Assembly: GCF_900631945.1 (NCBI RefSeq)
Contig: NZ_UZWE01000040.1
Span: 1-59,027, forward strand
Source: Paracoccus haematequi
GTDB lineage: Bacteria > Pseudomonadota > Alphaproteobacteria > Rhodobacterales > Rhodobacteraceae
Reading direction: 5' to 3'
Length of the DNA stretch: 59,027 nucleotides
Positions 14,650-23,316 of this stretch are shown here, piece by piece. The translations under genes and the position numbers were made by a program. How positions within the stretch are numbered: the first letter of the stretch is position 1; every line of letters starts with the position of its first letter. The notes under the pieces are model-generated. The model saw only the letters and a program-made list of their open reading frames with translations. It did not search any database and was not told where the DNA came from.

Positions 14650-16254
14650 CTATGAATCCAGCCCGGCCTTCTGGATCGCGTCCCACAAGGGGGCGTCGCG
14701 GCCATAGACATCCTCGAACCGGCGGATGGTGCCGTCCTGGTCGGGGAAGGCGGTGAAATAGACCAGATGCACCGGAACGGGCGGGGTCAGCTTCAACCAG
14801 GCCTCGTTTCCGCGATCCAGGGACCGATGGAACATCGCCTGCGGATCGTCGGTCTGCCTGGACAGCAGCGCATAGGCCAGGTCGAACGGATCGCCGATGC
14901 GGATGCAGCCGTGGGAATGGGCACGCATCGCGTTTCCGAACAGGTGCTTGGTCGGCGTGTCGTGCAGATAGATGTTCCAGGGGTTCGGAAAGATGAACTT
15001 GACCAGCCCCAGGGCATTGTCGTCGCTGGGTTTCTGCCGCATCCGATAGGGAAAATTCGCCGCCGTATAACGACGGAAGTCGATCCGGTCGCGGGCGATC
15101 ACGTTGCCGTTGCCGTCCACCACGTCCAGATGCGAGACGGCGTTCCGGTTGGCCTGCAATTTCGGCAGGTATTCCTTGACCGTGATCGACCGGGGCACGT
15201 TCCAGCGGGGATTGACCACCACATATTCTATCTGATCCGAGAATTCGGGCGTCTGCCGGTCATGGTCGGCGCTGCCCACAACGACGCGGGTGCGGAACAC
15301 CTCGGCCCCGCCGTCGATGATGCGGGCGGTATATTCGGGGATGTTCACCCAGACATGGCGGGTGTCCAGATCCTCGGACCCCATCCAGCGCATCCGTTCC
15401 AGGGCGACGACGATGGCGCGGTTGCGGGCGTCCTGCGGCACGTCGCCGTTCAGATGGCCGATGGTCTTCGGCCCCGCCACGCCGTCCGGCGGCAGGCCCG
15501 CCGCCGCCTGGAACCGCGCGACCGCATCGGCCAGCGGAGCGTCATAAAGCTGCGGATCGGTCGCGGGCGCGTCGAAGCCGATGGATTGCAACCGGGCGCG
15601 GAGGGGAAGGATCCCCGGATCGCGCATTCCCGGACGCCACAGGCCCACAGGCGCGCGGGGCAGATGGGCGGGCACGGCCAGCCCCTGGTCGCCACCCAAG
15701 CCACGTTGCAGCGCCAGATAGGCCGGGTGGCGCGGCTGCAAGTCCAGCAGGAAGCGCGCCGGATCCGGGGACTGGATGAAATCGCGGATCAGCCGGTCGA
15801 TGGGCGGGCGCCTGACCTCTCGCTTGATCAGGGGGTCGACCGAGCCAGGACGGATCATGCCGCCGGTCATGTCGCGCATATAGCGGACCAGCACCCGCGC
15901 CTGCGCGATCTCGGCCCTCACGTCTGCGGCATCGGCGGCCAGCGAATCGCTGCGGTATCGGCCTGCCGGGATGCCGTGCTGCGGCGCCGTGGCAGTCGCC
16001 TGCACCAGGGCGGCGCGCAATTCGCCCGCCCTTTCGCCCAGAAAGATCGGCCGCAGCCCGTGCGATCCGTAAAACGACGCCAGTTCCGGCACCGCCGCCG
16101 CAGCCTGGGCCAGTTCCATGTCCCGCGCGCTGAAATCCAGGCGTGGTGCAACGGCAACACCCACCGCAGGCGCCAGCCCCGCCTGCGGTTGTGCAACCGC
16201 AGATTGTCCGGTGCAGATCAACAGAGTAGCCGCAATCACCGCCCAGCCGCGCAT
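14650..16254 (-). CDS. YcbB-type L,D-transpeptidase
   Basis: The 534-residue periplasmic enzyme forms 3-3 cross-links in peptidoglycan. A signal peptide ends after AVAQ (about residue 22). A helical domain, a peptidoglycan-binding domain (about 245-280, '[20 protein letters not shown]') and the YkuD catalytic domain follow; the active site is HSHGCIRI with the nucleophilic Cys near residue 450. The layout and length match E. coli LdtD (YcbB). The ATG at 16252-16254 is preferred because AAAGGG lies six bases upstream; an ATG two codons earlier sits on top of that site. It is divergent from the MepK-like gene, the same functional pair as ycbB-ycbK. Confidence 0.9.
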   Translation of the reverse strand: MRGWAVIAATLLICTGQSAVAQPQAGLAPAVGVAVAPRLDFSARDMELAQAAAAVPELASFYGSHGLRPIFLGERAGELRAALVQATATAPQHGIPAGRYRSDSLAADAADVRAEIAQARVLVRYMRDMTGGMIRPGSVDPLIKREVRRPPIDRLIRDFIQSPDPARFLLDLQPRHPAYLALQRGLGGDQGLAVPAHLPRAPVGLWRPGMRDPGILPLRARLQSIGFDAPATDPQLYDAPLADAVARFQAAAGLPPDGVAGPKTIGHLNGDVPQDARNRAIVVALERMRWMGSEDLDTRHVWVNIPEYTARIIDGGAEVFRTRVVVGSADHDRQTPEFSDQIEYVVVNPRWNVPRSITVKEYLPKLQANRNAVSHLDVVDGNGNVIARDRIDFRRYTAANFPYRMRQKPSDDNALGLVKFIFPNPWNIYLHDTPTKHLFGNAMRAHSHGCIRIGDPFDLAYALLSRQTDDPQAMFHRSLDRGNEAWLKLTPPVPVHLVYFTAFPDQDGTIRRFEDVYGRDAPLWDAIQKAGLDS

Positions 16255-16470
16255 CGACATCCCTTTGCCCTATTCCCAAGGATTCTTGCATTTCGCCCCG
16301 GCTTTCGCCAGCAAATGAAGGCCGTCCTCGGGTGGCGCCGGCCGATGGTTGCAGCCATGCCACAGCGTCGCGACCGTGCCGCCACAGTCGCCGCGCGTCG
16401 GCAGGAATTCGCCCAATATCCTGAAAATGTGCGACAGAAGACAGGAATCTGTTTCTGAGCGCACGGGCTT

Positions 16471-16500
16471 TTGACATATTGTTAGTCAACCGAGGATAAC
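16471..16500 (+). promoter_or_regulatory. candidate promoter of the MepK-like gene with inverted repeat
   Basis: TTGACA (16471-16476) and GATAAC (16495-16500) are separated by 18 bases, 60 bases before the start codon. TTGAC-N9-GTCAA (16471-16489) forms an inverted repeat over the -35 element. The rest of the 16255-16559 divergent gap holds nothing recognisable. Confidence 0.4.
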
Positions 16501-16559
16501 CTTGGCGCCGTCGCAGGACATGTGGCGGAAAAAAGACGAAGCGGGACAGGCGATCTGAC

Positions 16560-17120
16560 ATGACATTCGACCTTCTTTCACGTCGCGGCATTCTGGGTGT
16601 GTTCGCGGCTACAACCGTGGCGGCAGCACCCGTGATGGGCAACGCCTTCGGGTTGCTGCGCGGCGCGGGCGACATGCGCCGCGTCCGCATGTATTCGGGC
16701 CGCACGGGCGAAAGCCTCGACACCGTCTATTGGGTCGACGGAAAATACATCCGAGAGGCGCTGAACGAGATCAACATCTTCATGCGCGACTGGCGCACGG
16801 GCGAAGTGATCGGCATCGACCCGCGCACCGTCGATGTGGCCGCGGCCTCGCACCGGCTGCTGCAAACCAACGAACCGTACATGATGCTGTCGGGCTATCG
16901 TTCGCCCCGCACCAACGCGATGCTGCGCCGCAGTTCCGGCGGGGTTGCGCGCAATTCGCTGCACATGGTGGGCAAGGCTGCCGACCTGCGGCTGAAATCG
17001 CGCTCGGTCGGGCAGATGTACAATGCCGCGCTGTCCTGCCGCGCCGGCGGCGTCGGCAAGTATTCCCGGTCGAACTTCGTCCACATGGACTGCGGCCCCG
17101 TCCGCAACTGGGGCGCCTGA
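16560..17120 (+). CDS. YcbK/MepK-like peptidoglycan endopeptidase (DUF882)
   Basis: The 186-residue protein is a peptidase M15-fold metalloenzyme. Zinc ligands are His135 and Asp142 in 'NSLHMVGKAADLRL' and His175 in NFVHMDCG. A twin-arginine-like leader (LSRRGILGVFAATTVAAAP) directs it to the periplasm. E. coli MepK (YcbK) cuts the 3-3 cross-links made by L,D-transpeptidases; here the gene is divergent from a YcbB-type transpeptidase, so a matching maker/cutter pair is likely. The length is close to that of MepK. A terminator follows at 17149. Confidence 0.88.
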   Translation: MTFDLLSRRGILGVFAATTVAAAPVMGNAFGLLRGAGDMRRVRMYSGRTGESLDTVYWVDGKYIREALNEINIFMRDWRTGEVIGIDPRTVDVAAASHRLLQTNEPYMMLSGYRSPRTNAMLRRSSGGVARNSLHMVGKAADLRLKSRSVGQMYNAALSCRAGGVGKYSRSNFVHMDCGPVRNWGA

Positions 17121-17148
17121 CGCGCCTTTGCCCGATCCGCTCTTGCAG

Positions 17149-17179
17149 CGCCGCTCGCCCTTTGCGCGCGGCGTTTTTT
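17149..17179 (+). terminator. intrinsic terminator after the MepK-like gene
   Basis: CGCCGC pairs with GCGGCG (17149-17154 with 17168-17173), followed by six T residues; further weak pairing is possible within the 13-base loop. Confidence 0.7.
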
Positions 17180-17267
17180 CGTGCCTGGCCGCCCCATGGC
17201 ACGCGCCTTGACGGCGGTGACGCGCTTCTGACACCATTTCATTACAATAAACGCAATTGGAAGTCGC

Positions 17268-17855
17268 ATGATGCCGCATATGACGCGTCGCTACAGAACG
17301 GCCAAGAAGATCCAGGCGACAGCGATCCAGTTGGCCATGCGGGACGGGCTTGCGAACGTCACGACCGAGGCGATCGCCAGGGAAGCCGGGATCAGCACCC
17401 GGACCTTCTTCAACTATTACCCCTATAAAGAGGCGGCCATGATGGGCCCGCCCCCCGACTATCCGGCCGAGGCCTCCGAGCAGTTCGTGGCCGGGCGCGG
17501 CACCCTGATCGAGGATCTGGACCGGCTGATCACCGCCCATCTGGAGCGTTTCCTGGACGAACGGGAATTGCTGGCGCACATCCTGGTCTTGGCGACGACC
17601 GATCCCAAGCTGGCTGCGCTGCGCAATTCGACCATTCTGTCGCGGCGCGCGCAGATGCGCGACCTTCTGCACCGCCGCTGCCCCCAGTCGAATCCCGCGC
17701 AGATCGAGATTCTGGCCGCCGCCATCGTCGCCGCCACCAATGCCGCCACCAAGGACTGGGCCATCGGGGCGGTCGACGACTTCATCGGCACCGCGCGCAA
17801 AAACCTGGCGCTGATCCAGCCCGCCGCCGCGATGCTGACACAGGCTTCCGGCTAG
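17268..17855 (+). CDS. TetR-family regulator
   Basis: The 195-residue protein has a TetR N-terminal domain: 'AIQLAMRDGLANVTTEAIAR' followed by EAGISTRTFFNYYPYKEAA (about residues 15-55), where FFNYYP is the recognition-helix end. The C-terminal ligand domain (about 80-190) is not recognisable. GGAAG precedes the ATG. Its stop codon shares the palindromic CTAG with the stop of rutR, so the two regulators are convergent with a four-base overlap. Target and ligand are unknown; it may control itself or the cell wall genes to its left. Confidence 0.85.
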   Translation: MMPHMTRRYRTAKKIQATAIQLAMRDGLANVTTEAIAREAGISTRTFFNYYPYKEAAMMGPPPDYPAEASEQFVAGRGTLIEDLDRLITAHLERFLDERELLAHILVLATTDPKLAALRNSTILSRRAQMRDLLHRRCPQSNPAQIEILAAAIVAATNAATKDWAIGAVDDFIGTARKNLALIQPAAAMLTQASG

Positions 17856-18469
17856 ACGTGCAGCATGGTGCGGTAGAGGTTGTCCAGGAATGGTCCGGCC
17901 TCGACAAATGGATCGTGGCCGGGGCCAAGCACGGCGCGCACCTGCACATCGAAATCCGCGTAATGCTGGGTCAGCGCCCAGATCGAGAAGATCAGGTGAT
18001 GCGGATCGACAGGCGAAAGCCGCCCCTGATCCATCCAGCCTTGCAGGATCGTCGCCGCGCGGTCCACGATGTCGCGCAGGCCGCCGCCCAGGATCTCGGT
18101 CAGGTGGGGGGCGCCTTGCAGGATTTCATAGGCGAACAGCCGGCTTTCGCGGGGAAAACGGCGCGACATCTCCAGCTTGGCGCGGACATAGGCCATCACC
18201 TCCTCCAACGGCTCGCCCTCGGGGTTGATGCGGATCATCGGCGCCAGCCACATGTCCAGAAGCGTGGTCAGCAGGGATTTGTGAATGTCGTCCTTGGATG
18301 CGAAGTAATAAAGGACATTCGGCTTGGACAGGCCTGCCGCCTCGGCGATCTGGTCGATGGTGGCGCCGCGAAAGCCGCTGGTCGAGAACACCGACAAGGC
18401 GCCCTTCAGGATCCGGTCGCGGTTCTTCTGCTGGATGCGGGTCAGGGGCGGCTGCAACTGGTCTGCCAT
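17852..18469 (-). CDS. rutR: RutR-like regulator of pyrimidine degradation
   Basis: The 205-residue TetR-family protein is close to E. coli RutR along its length: 'IAEAAGLSKPNVLYYFASKD' in the DNA-binding domain, MWLAP after it, and in the ligand domain 'GWMDQGRLSPVDPHHLIFSI' followed by WALTQHYADFDVQVRAV, which corresponds to the uracil-sensing part of RutR. RutR is a repressor released by uracil or thymine. The divergent operon encodes reductive pyrimidine degradation, and a perfect RutR box lies in the gap, so control of that operon and of itself is well supported. ATG 18467-18469 is preferred over GTG 18484 because of AAAGG spacing. Confidence 0.93.
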   Translation of the reverse strand: MADQLQPPLTRIQQKNRDRILKGALSVFSTSGFRGATIDQIAEAAGLSKPNVLYYFASKDDIHKSLLTTLLDMWLAPMIRINPEGEPLEEVMAYVRAKLEMSRRFPRESRLFAYEILQGAPHLTEILGGGLRDIVDRAATILQGWMDQGRLSPVDPHHLIFSIWALTQHYADFDVQVRAVLGPGHDPFVEAGPFLDNLYRTMLHV

Positions 18470-18532
18470 TCCGGGGCCTTTCACCGCTGATGCATTTTTG
18501 GGCAGCAGCCGGGGTTGCGCCTTTCGGGACGC

Positions 18533-18580
18533 TTGACTGAACCCTGCCCCGTGCTAGCGTGATCCTGACCATTTGGTCAA
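18533..18580 (+). promoter_or_regulatory. pyd operon promoter with RutR box
   Basis: TTGACT (18533-18538) and TAGCGT (18555-18560) are 16 bases apart. The RutR consensus palindrome TTGACCA-NN-TGGTCAA is matched at 18565-18580 in 13 of the 14 fixed positions; the inner TGACCATTTGGTCA (18566-18579) is a perfect palindrome. The box lies at the predicted transcription start, the position expected for a repressor. E. coli consensus is established knowledge; the promoter is inferred. Confidence 0.85.
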
Positions 18581-18671
18581 CAAAGGAAGGGCCGAAGGGG
18601 CGCGTCGGCGCCCACGCCCCATCAAGCCGGTCCCGCGACAGAACGGGGCGGCCAGACAGGAAGGACGACAG

Positions 18672-19937
18672 ATGACCGACGCCAGCGGGCTGGTTCCGGC
18701 TGCCAACATGAAGGTCGACGGCCAACGCTTGTGGGACAGCCTGATGCAGATGGCCCGGGTCGGGCCGGGCGTGGCGGGCGGCAACAACCGCCAGACCCTG
18801 ACCGACGCCGATGCCGAGGGCCGCGCCCTGTTCCGCCGCTGGTGCGAGGATGCGGGCATGACCATGGGCCTGGACCGGATGGGCAACATGTTCATGCGCC
18901 ACGAGGGGGCCGAGCCCGATCTGGATCCCGTCTATATCGGCAGCCACCTGGATACCCAGCCGACGGGCGGCAAATTCGACGGCGTTCTGGGCGTGCTGGC
19001 CGGTCTGGAGGCGATCCGTTCGATCCGCGACATGGGCATCGTGACCCGCCGGCCCATCGTCGTGGTGAACTGGACGAATGAGGAGGGCACGCGCTTTGCC
19101 CCCGCCATGCTGGCCTCGGGCGTCTTTGCGGGCGTCCATGACGAGGATTACGCCAACAGCCGCGAGGATGCCGAGGGCAGGCGCTTTGGCGACGAGTTGG
19201 ACCGGATCGGCTGGCGCGGCAAGGAGGTTCCCGGCGACCGCAGGATCCATGCGATGTTCGAATACCATATCGAGCAAGGCCCGATCCTGGAGGCCGAGGG
19301 CAAGCAGATCGGCGTCGTCACCCATGGTCAGGGGCTATGGTGGTTGCAGGTCACGCTGACCGGCAAGGACGCGCATACCGGATCGACCCCGATGTCCATG
19401 CGGGTGAATGCGGGCCTTGGCATGGCGCGGATCATCGAGGCGGTGCATCGCATCGCCATGGATCATCAGCCCGACGCCGTGGGGGCGGTGGGCCAGGCGA
19501 ATGTCTGGCCTAACAGCCGCAACGTGATCCCCGGCCGCGCGGTCTTCACCATCGACATCCGATCGCCCGACCTGGGCAAGCTGACCTCGATGCGGTCGAG
19601 GATCGAGGCCGAGGCTGCTGATATTGCCCATGAACTGGGCCTGGGGATCGAGATCGAGCCGGTCGGGCATTTCGATCCGGTGGAATTCGATCCGGGTCTG
19701 GTCAGGCTGGTGCGGGCGGCGGCGGAGCGGCTGGGTTACAGCCACCGCGACATCGTTTCGGGGGCGGGGCACGACGCCTGCTGGATCAACCGGGTCGCAC
19801 CGACGGTGATGATCATGTGCCCCTGTGTGGACGGGCTGTCGCACAACGAGGCCGAGGAGATCAGCCCGGAATGGGCCAAGGCAGGCGCGGATGTGCTGCT
19901 GCACGCGGTCCTGGACGCGGCAGAGGTGGCGCGCTGA
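18672..19937 (+). CDS. pydC: Zn-dependent amidohydrolase, N-carbamoyl-beta-alanine type
   Basis: The 421-residue cytoplasmic enzyme belongs to the M20/M28-like Zn hydrolase family of beta-ureidopropionases, allantoate amidohydrolases and N-carbamoyl-L-amino acid hydrolases. Metal ligands are visible: His92 in GSHLDTQPTGGKFDG with Asp103, Glu138 in NWTNEEGTRF, and a C-terminal His in DGLSHNEAE. The neighbouring dihydropyrimidinase and RutR point to N-carbamoyl-beta-alanine as substrate, giving beta-alanine, ammonia and CO2, the last step of reductive uracil degradation. The ATG at 18672 has AGGAAGGA upstream and lies about 105 bases after the predicted start of transcription. Substrate is inferred from context. 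Confidence 0.88.
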   Translation: MTDASGLVPAANMKVDGQRLWDSLMQMARVGPGVAGGNNRQTLTDADAEGRALFRRWCEDAGMTMGLDRMGNMFMRHEGAEPDLDPVYIGSHLDTQPTGGKFDGVLGVLAGLEAIRSIRDMGIVTRRPIVVVNWTNEEGTRFAPAMLASGVFAGVHDEDYANSREDAEGRRFGDELDRIGWRGKEVPGDRRIHAMFEYHIEQGPILEAEGKQIGVVTHGQGLWWLQVTLTGKDAHTGSTPMSMRVNAGLGMARIIEAVHRIAMDHQPDAVGAVGQANVWPNSRNVIPGRAVFTIDIRSPDLGKLTSMRSRIEAEAADIAHELGLGIEIEPVGHFDPVEFDPGLVRLVRAAAERLGYSHRDIVSGAGHDACWINRVAPTVMIMCPCVDGLSHNEAEEISPEWAKAGADVLLHAVLDAAEVAR

Positions 19938-19945
19938 GATCGAAG

Positions 19946-19996
19946 CCGGGGGCTTCGCGCCCCCGGACCCCCGCGGGATATTTGGACGAAGATGAA
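19946..19996 (+). repeat. dispersed intergenic repeat, copy 1
   Basis: A perfect 8-base-pair hairpin (CCGGGGGC / GCCCCCGG) is followed by CGGGATATTTGGACGAAGA. The second copy lies inverted at 25161-25202. The pattern, a G/C hairpin plus a TATTTGGAC tail, recurs in intergenic regions of Rhodobacterales as far as I recall. Confidence 0.6.
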
Positions 19997-20006
19997 AGGG
20001 ACGGCG

Positions 20007-21458
20007 ATGGGGACGGTTATTCGGGGCGGAACGGTCGTCACCGCCGACCTGAGCTACAAGGCGGACGTGCTGGTGAAGGACGGCAAGATCGCCGCGATCG
20101 GACAGGGGCTGACAGGTGATCGGGTGCTGGATGCGTCGGGCTGCCTGGTCATGCCGGGCGGGATCGACCCGCATACGCATCTGGAGATGCCCTTCATGGG
20201 CACCTATTCCGCCGATGATTTCGACAGCGGCACCCGCGCGGCGCTGGCGGGCGGCACGACGATGGTGGTGGATTTCGCCTTGCCCTCGCCCGGTCAGGGG
20301 CTGCTGGACGCGCTGCAGATGTGGGACAACAAGTCGGGCCGGGCGCATTGCGACTACAGCTTCCACATGGCGGTGACCTGGTGGGGCGAGCAGGTCTTTG
20401 ACGAGATGCAGGCGGTCGTCGATCGCGGTATCACCAGCTTCAAGCATTTCATGGCCTACAAGGGCGCGCTGATGGTGAACGACGACGAGTTGTTCGCCAG
20501 CTTCCGCCGGGTGGGCGATCTGGGCGGAATCGCGATGGTCCATGCCGAGAACGGCGACGTGGTGGCCGAACTGTCCGCGCGGCTGCTGGCCGAGGGCAAT
20601 ACCGGACCCGAGGCGCACGCCTTCTCTCGTCCTCCGCAGGTCGAGGGCGAGGCCACCAACCGCGCCATCATGGTGGCCGACATTGCGGGGGTGCCGCTGT
20701 ATGTGGTGCATGTGTCCTGCGAGGACAGCCACGAGGCGATCCGCCGCGCCCGCGCGGCAGGCAAGCGCGTCTGGGGAGAGCCGCTGATCCAGCACCTGAC
20801 GCTGGACGAGAGCGAGTATTTCAATGCCGACTGGGATCATGCGGCGCGGCGCGTCATGTCGCCCCCCTTCCGCAACAAGATACATCAGGACAGTCTGTGG
20901 GCGGGGTTGCAATCAGGGTCGCTGTCGGTGGTGGCGACGGATCATTGCGCCTTCACCACGGCGCAGAAGCGCACCGGCATCGGCGATTTCACCAGGATCC
21001 CCAACGGCACCGGGGGGCTTGAGGATCGGATGCCGATGCTGTGGACCCATGGCGTGGCGACCGGGCGGCTGACGCCCAATGAATTCGTGGCCGTCACCTC
21101 GACCAACATCGCCAAGATCCTGGGGATGTATCCGCGGAAGGGCGCGGTTCTGGTGGGCAGCGATGCCGATCTGGTGATCTGGGATCCTGAAGCCGAGAAG
21201 ACCATCACCGCGAGCAGCCAGCAATCGGCCATCGACTACAACGTTTTCGAAGGCCAGCGCGTGAAGGGCCTGCCGCGCCACGTCCTGACGCGCGGGCATG
21301 TCGCGGTGGACGGCGGCACGCTGGATTCGCGAGAGGGCCACGGGGAATTCGTCGCTCGGGAATCGCGCGGCACCGTGAACCGGGCGCTGTCGGCCTGGAA
21401 GGAACTGACCGCCCCGCGTCCGGTGGAACGGTCGGGCATTCCGGCAAGCGGGGTGTGA
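20007..21458 (+). CDS. hydA: dihydropyrimidinase (hydantoinase family)
   Basis: The 483-residue metal-dependent amidohydrolase opens dihydrouracil or dihydrothymine to the N-carbamoyl-beta-amino acid. Metal ligands His56 and His58 are in DPHTHLEMPFMG; the segment 'SFKHFMAYKG' (about 144-153) supplies the carboxylated lysine; further His residues occur in VHVSCE and the Asp in ATDHCAF. The start at 20007 is preferred: AAAGGGA lies six bases upstream, and the alternative ATG at 19992 is part of a dispersed repeat. It follows pydC by 69 bases and precedes the transporter genes by one base, so all are probably one operon under RutR. Confidence 0.92.
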   Translation: MGTVIRGGTVVTADLSYKADVLVKDGKIAAIGQGLTGDRVLDASGCLVMPGGIDPHTHLEMPFMGTYSADDFDSGTRAALAGGTTMVVDFALPSPGQGLLDALQMWDNKSGRAHCDYSFHMAVTWWGEQVFDEMQAVVDRGITSFKHFMAYKGALMVNDDELFASFRRVGDLGGIAMVHAENGDVVAELSARLLAEGNTGPEAHAFSRPPQVEGEATNRAIMVADIAGVPLYVVHVSCEDSHEAIRRARAAGKRVWGEPLIQHLTLDESEYFNADWDHAARRVMSPPFRNKIHQDSLWAGLQSGSLSVVATDHCAFTTAQKRTGIGDFTRIPNGTGGLEDRMPMLWTHGVATGRLTPNEFVAVTSTNIAKILGMYPRKGAVLVGSDADLVIWDPEAEKTITASSQQSAIDYNVFEGQRVKGLPRHVLTRGHVAVDGGTLDSREGHGEFVARESRGTVNRALSAWKELTAPRPVERSGIPASGV

Positions 21459-21459
21459 C

Positions 21460-22233
21460 TTGACCGCCATCCAGGCCCGCGACGTTTCCCTGACCTTTCA
21501 GACCGCCGACGGCCCGGTCCATGCGCTGAAGGACGTGAGCCTGACCATCGACCAGGGCGATTTCGTCAGTTTCATCGGACCATCGGGCTGCGGCAAGACC
21601 ACCTTCCTGCGGGCCATCGCCGCGCTGGAAACCCCCACGGCGGGAACGCTGGAGGTCGCGGGAATGACGCCGGACCAGGCGCGGCGCAGGCGGGCCTATG
21701 GCTATGTCTTCCAGGCGCCGGGGCTTTATCCCTGGCGGACGATTGCCGGGAACATCAGCCTGCCGCTGGAGATCATGGGCTTCGGCCGCGCCGACCGCGC
21801 GCAGCGGACCCGGCGGGTGCTGGATCTGGTGGATCTGGCCGGCTTCGGCGGCAAGTATCCCTGGCAGCTGTCGGGGGGGATGCAGCAGCGCGCCTCCATC
21901 GCGCGCGCGCTCGCCTTCGACGCCGACATCCTGCTGATGGACGAACCCTTCGGCGCGCTTGACGAAATCGTCCGCGACCGCCTGAACGAGGCATTGCTGG
22001 ACCTGTGGAAGAAGACCGGCAAGACCATCGGCTTCGTCACCCACTCGATCCCCGAGGCGGTGTATCTGTCCACCCGGATCGTCGTGATGTCGCCACGTCC
22101 GGGGCGGATCACGCGGGTGATCGACAGCCCCCTGCCCCGCGACCGCCCGCTGGAGATCCGCGACACACCCGAGTTCATCGCCCTGGCCCATCAGGTCCGC
22201 GAGGGGCTGCGCGAGGGGCATGGCTATGACTGA
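21460..22233 (+). CDS. ABC transporter ATP-binding protein (pyrimidine import operon)
   Basis: The 257-residue ATPase is of the SsuB/TauB type. Walker A is GPSGCGKTT (about residues 41-49), the signature LSGGMQQRASIARAL and Walker B LLMDEPFGALDE follow, with the switch His in VTHSIPEA. It begins with TTG one base after the dihydropyrimidinase stop, which implies tight coupling and low initiation. It powers import by the two permeases and the NMT1/THI5-like binding protein downstream. The operon position suggests uracil, thymine or a dihydropyrimidine as substrate; the sequence does not prove it. Confidence 0.93.
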   Translation: MTAIQARDVSLTFQTADGPVHALKDVSLTIDQGDFVSFIGPSGCGKTTFLRAIAALETPTAGTLEVAGMTPDQARRRRAYGYVFQAPGLYPWRTIAGNISLPLEIMGFGRADRAQRTRRVLDLVDLAGFGGKYPWQLSGGMQQRASIARALAFDADILLMDEPFGALDEIVRDRLNEALLDLWKKTGKTIGFVTHSIPEAVYLSTRIVVMSPRPGRITRVIDSPLPRDRPLEIRDTPEFIALAHQVREGLREGHGYD

Positions 22234-22456
22234 GGCAAGGCACCTGCGACGCAGATCTGGATGGGTCGCAGCGCTTTCCGCAATACTTTCGCTTTTTCCT
22301 CTCGGGATTGGATTGGCCGCGCTTGGGGACATGCAGCATGTCTGCCCGGAAGGCAATCAATGCAGCGATGCCCGCACCGTGGCGACGACGTTTCTTCCCA
22401 TCGCATTCGGCGGTTTCGGCTTGTCGGGATGGGTGTGGAGGTTGGCCCGGCGATGA
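22226..22456 (+). CDS. small two-segment membrane protein within the ABC operon
   Basis: This 76-residue protein is not recognised. A basic N-terminus (MTEARHLRRRSG) is followed by a hydrophobic segment ('WVAALSAILSLFPLGIGLAA'), a short outside loop with two cysteines (MQHVCPEGNQCSDAR) and a second hydrophobic segment ('TTFLPIAFGGFGLSGWVW') ending in basic residues. Its ATG overlaps the ATPase stop by eight bases, with GAGGGG upstream, and its own stop overlaps the next permease start (ATGA). Both junctions argue that it is translated. Its codons are noticeably less GC-rich than those of its neighbours, suggesting later insertion. It may be an accessory subunit of the importer; that is a guess. 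Confidence 0.65.
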   Translation: MTEARHLRRRSGWVAALSAILSLFPLGIGLAALGDMQHVCPEGNQCSDARTVATTFLPIAFGGFGLSGWVWRLARR

Positions 22457-23316
22457 ACCGCTTGCTGCCCATCCTGACCGTGCTTTTGGCCATCGTCGCG
22501 ATCTGGTATGGGGCCGCCGTCTGGATGAACGCCCCCTGGGTCCGCGACCAGGCGGCCCGCGCCGAAACCGTCCTGACCACCGGCGATCTGGTCCGCCAGA
22601 CGCTGACCCTGGACCGCCCGGTCCTGCCCGCGCCGCATCAGGTCGCGGCGGGGCTGTGGGACGGGATCGCGGGCCAGAAGATCACCTCGAAGCGCAGCCT
22701 GGTCTGGCATGGCTGGATCACGCTGTCGGCGACGCTGGCGGGCTTCGCCATCGGCACCGCGGCGGGGATCCTTCTCGCCGTGGGGATCGTCCACAACCGC
22801 GCCATGGACCAGTCGGTGATGCCCTGGGCGGTGGCCAGCCAGACGGTGCCGATCCTGGCCATCGCGCCCATGGTGATCGTGGTCTTCGCCAGCGCAGGCG
22901 TGACCGGGCTGCTGCCCAAGGCGATCATCGCGGCCTGGCTGTCCTTCTTTCCGGTGCTGGTCGGCATGGTCAAAGGCCTGCGCACCCCCGACGGGATGCA
23001 GCTTGACCTGATGCGCAGCTGGAGCGCCTCTCGCGCGCAGGTGTTCTGGCGGCTGCGGCTGCCCAGTTCGCTGCCCTACCTGTTCGCCAGCCTCAAGGTC
23101 GCCATTGCTGCCGCATTGGTCGGCACCATCGTGGGCGAACTGCCGGCGGGCGCCACCGCCGGTCTTGGCGCGCGGCTGCTGTCGGGCAGCTATTACGGGC
23201 AGACGGTGCAGATCTGGTCGGCGCTGTTCGCCGCCGCCATCCTGGCCGCCGCGCTTGTCGCGCTGATCGGCGCGGCAGAACGGCTGACGCTGCGCCGCAT
23301 GGGGTTGGCGCGATGA
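22453..23316 (+). CDS. ABC transporter permease 1
   Basis: The 287-residue integral membrane protein is a BPD_transp_1-type permease of the SsuC/TauC group. An N-terminal membrane anchor (LLPILTVLLAIVAIWYGAAV) is followed by a long periplasmic stretch and about five more helices. The EAA-like loop 'DLMRSWSASRAQVFWRLRLP' (about 180-199) contacts the ATPase. The ATG at 22453 is set by the ATGA overlap with the small membrane protein and by the N-terminal helix; the frame is open upstream without family resemblance. It overlaps the second permease by four bases, so the two probably form a heterodimer. Confidence 0.92.
   Translation: MNRLLPILTVLLAIVAIWYGAAVWMNAPWVRDQAARAETVLTTGDLVRQTLTLDRPVLPAPHQVAAGLWDGIAGQKITSKRSLVWHGWITLSATLAGFAIGTAAGILLAVGIVHNRAMDQSVMPWAVASQTVPILAIAPMVIVVFASAGVTGLLPKAIIAAWLSFFPVLVGMVKGLRTPDGMQLDLMRSWSASRAQVFWRLRLPSSLPYLFASLKVAIAAALVGTIVGELPAGATAGLGARLLSGSYYGQTVQIWSALFAAAILAAALVALIGAAERLTLRRMGLAR

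Noticed and set aside
16270..16464. 64-codon minus-strand frame in the transpeptidase/MepK gap
   Set aside because: It has no ribosome binding site or recognisable domain; composition does not look coding.
17197..17211. sigma-54-like TGGCAC-N5-TTGAC before the TetR gene
   Set aside because: The obligatory GC of the -12 element (TTGC) is missing, and no sigma-54 activator with GAFTGA is seen nearby.
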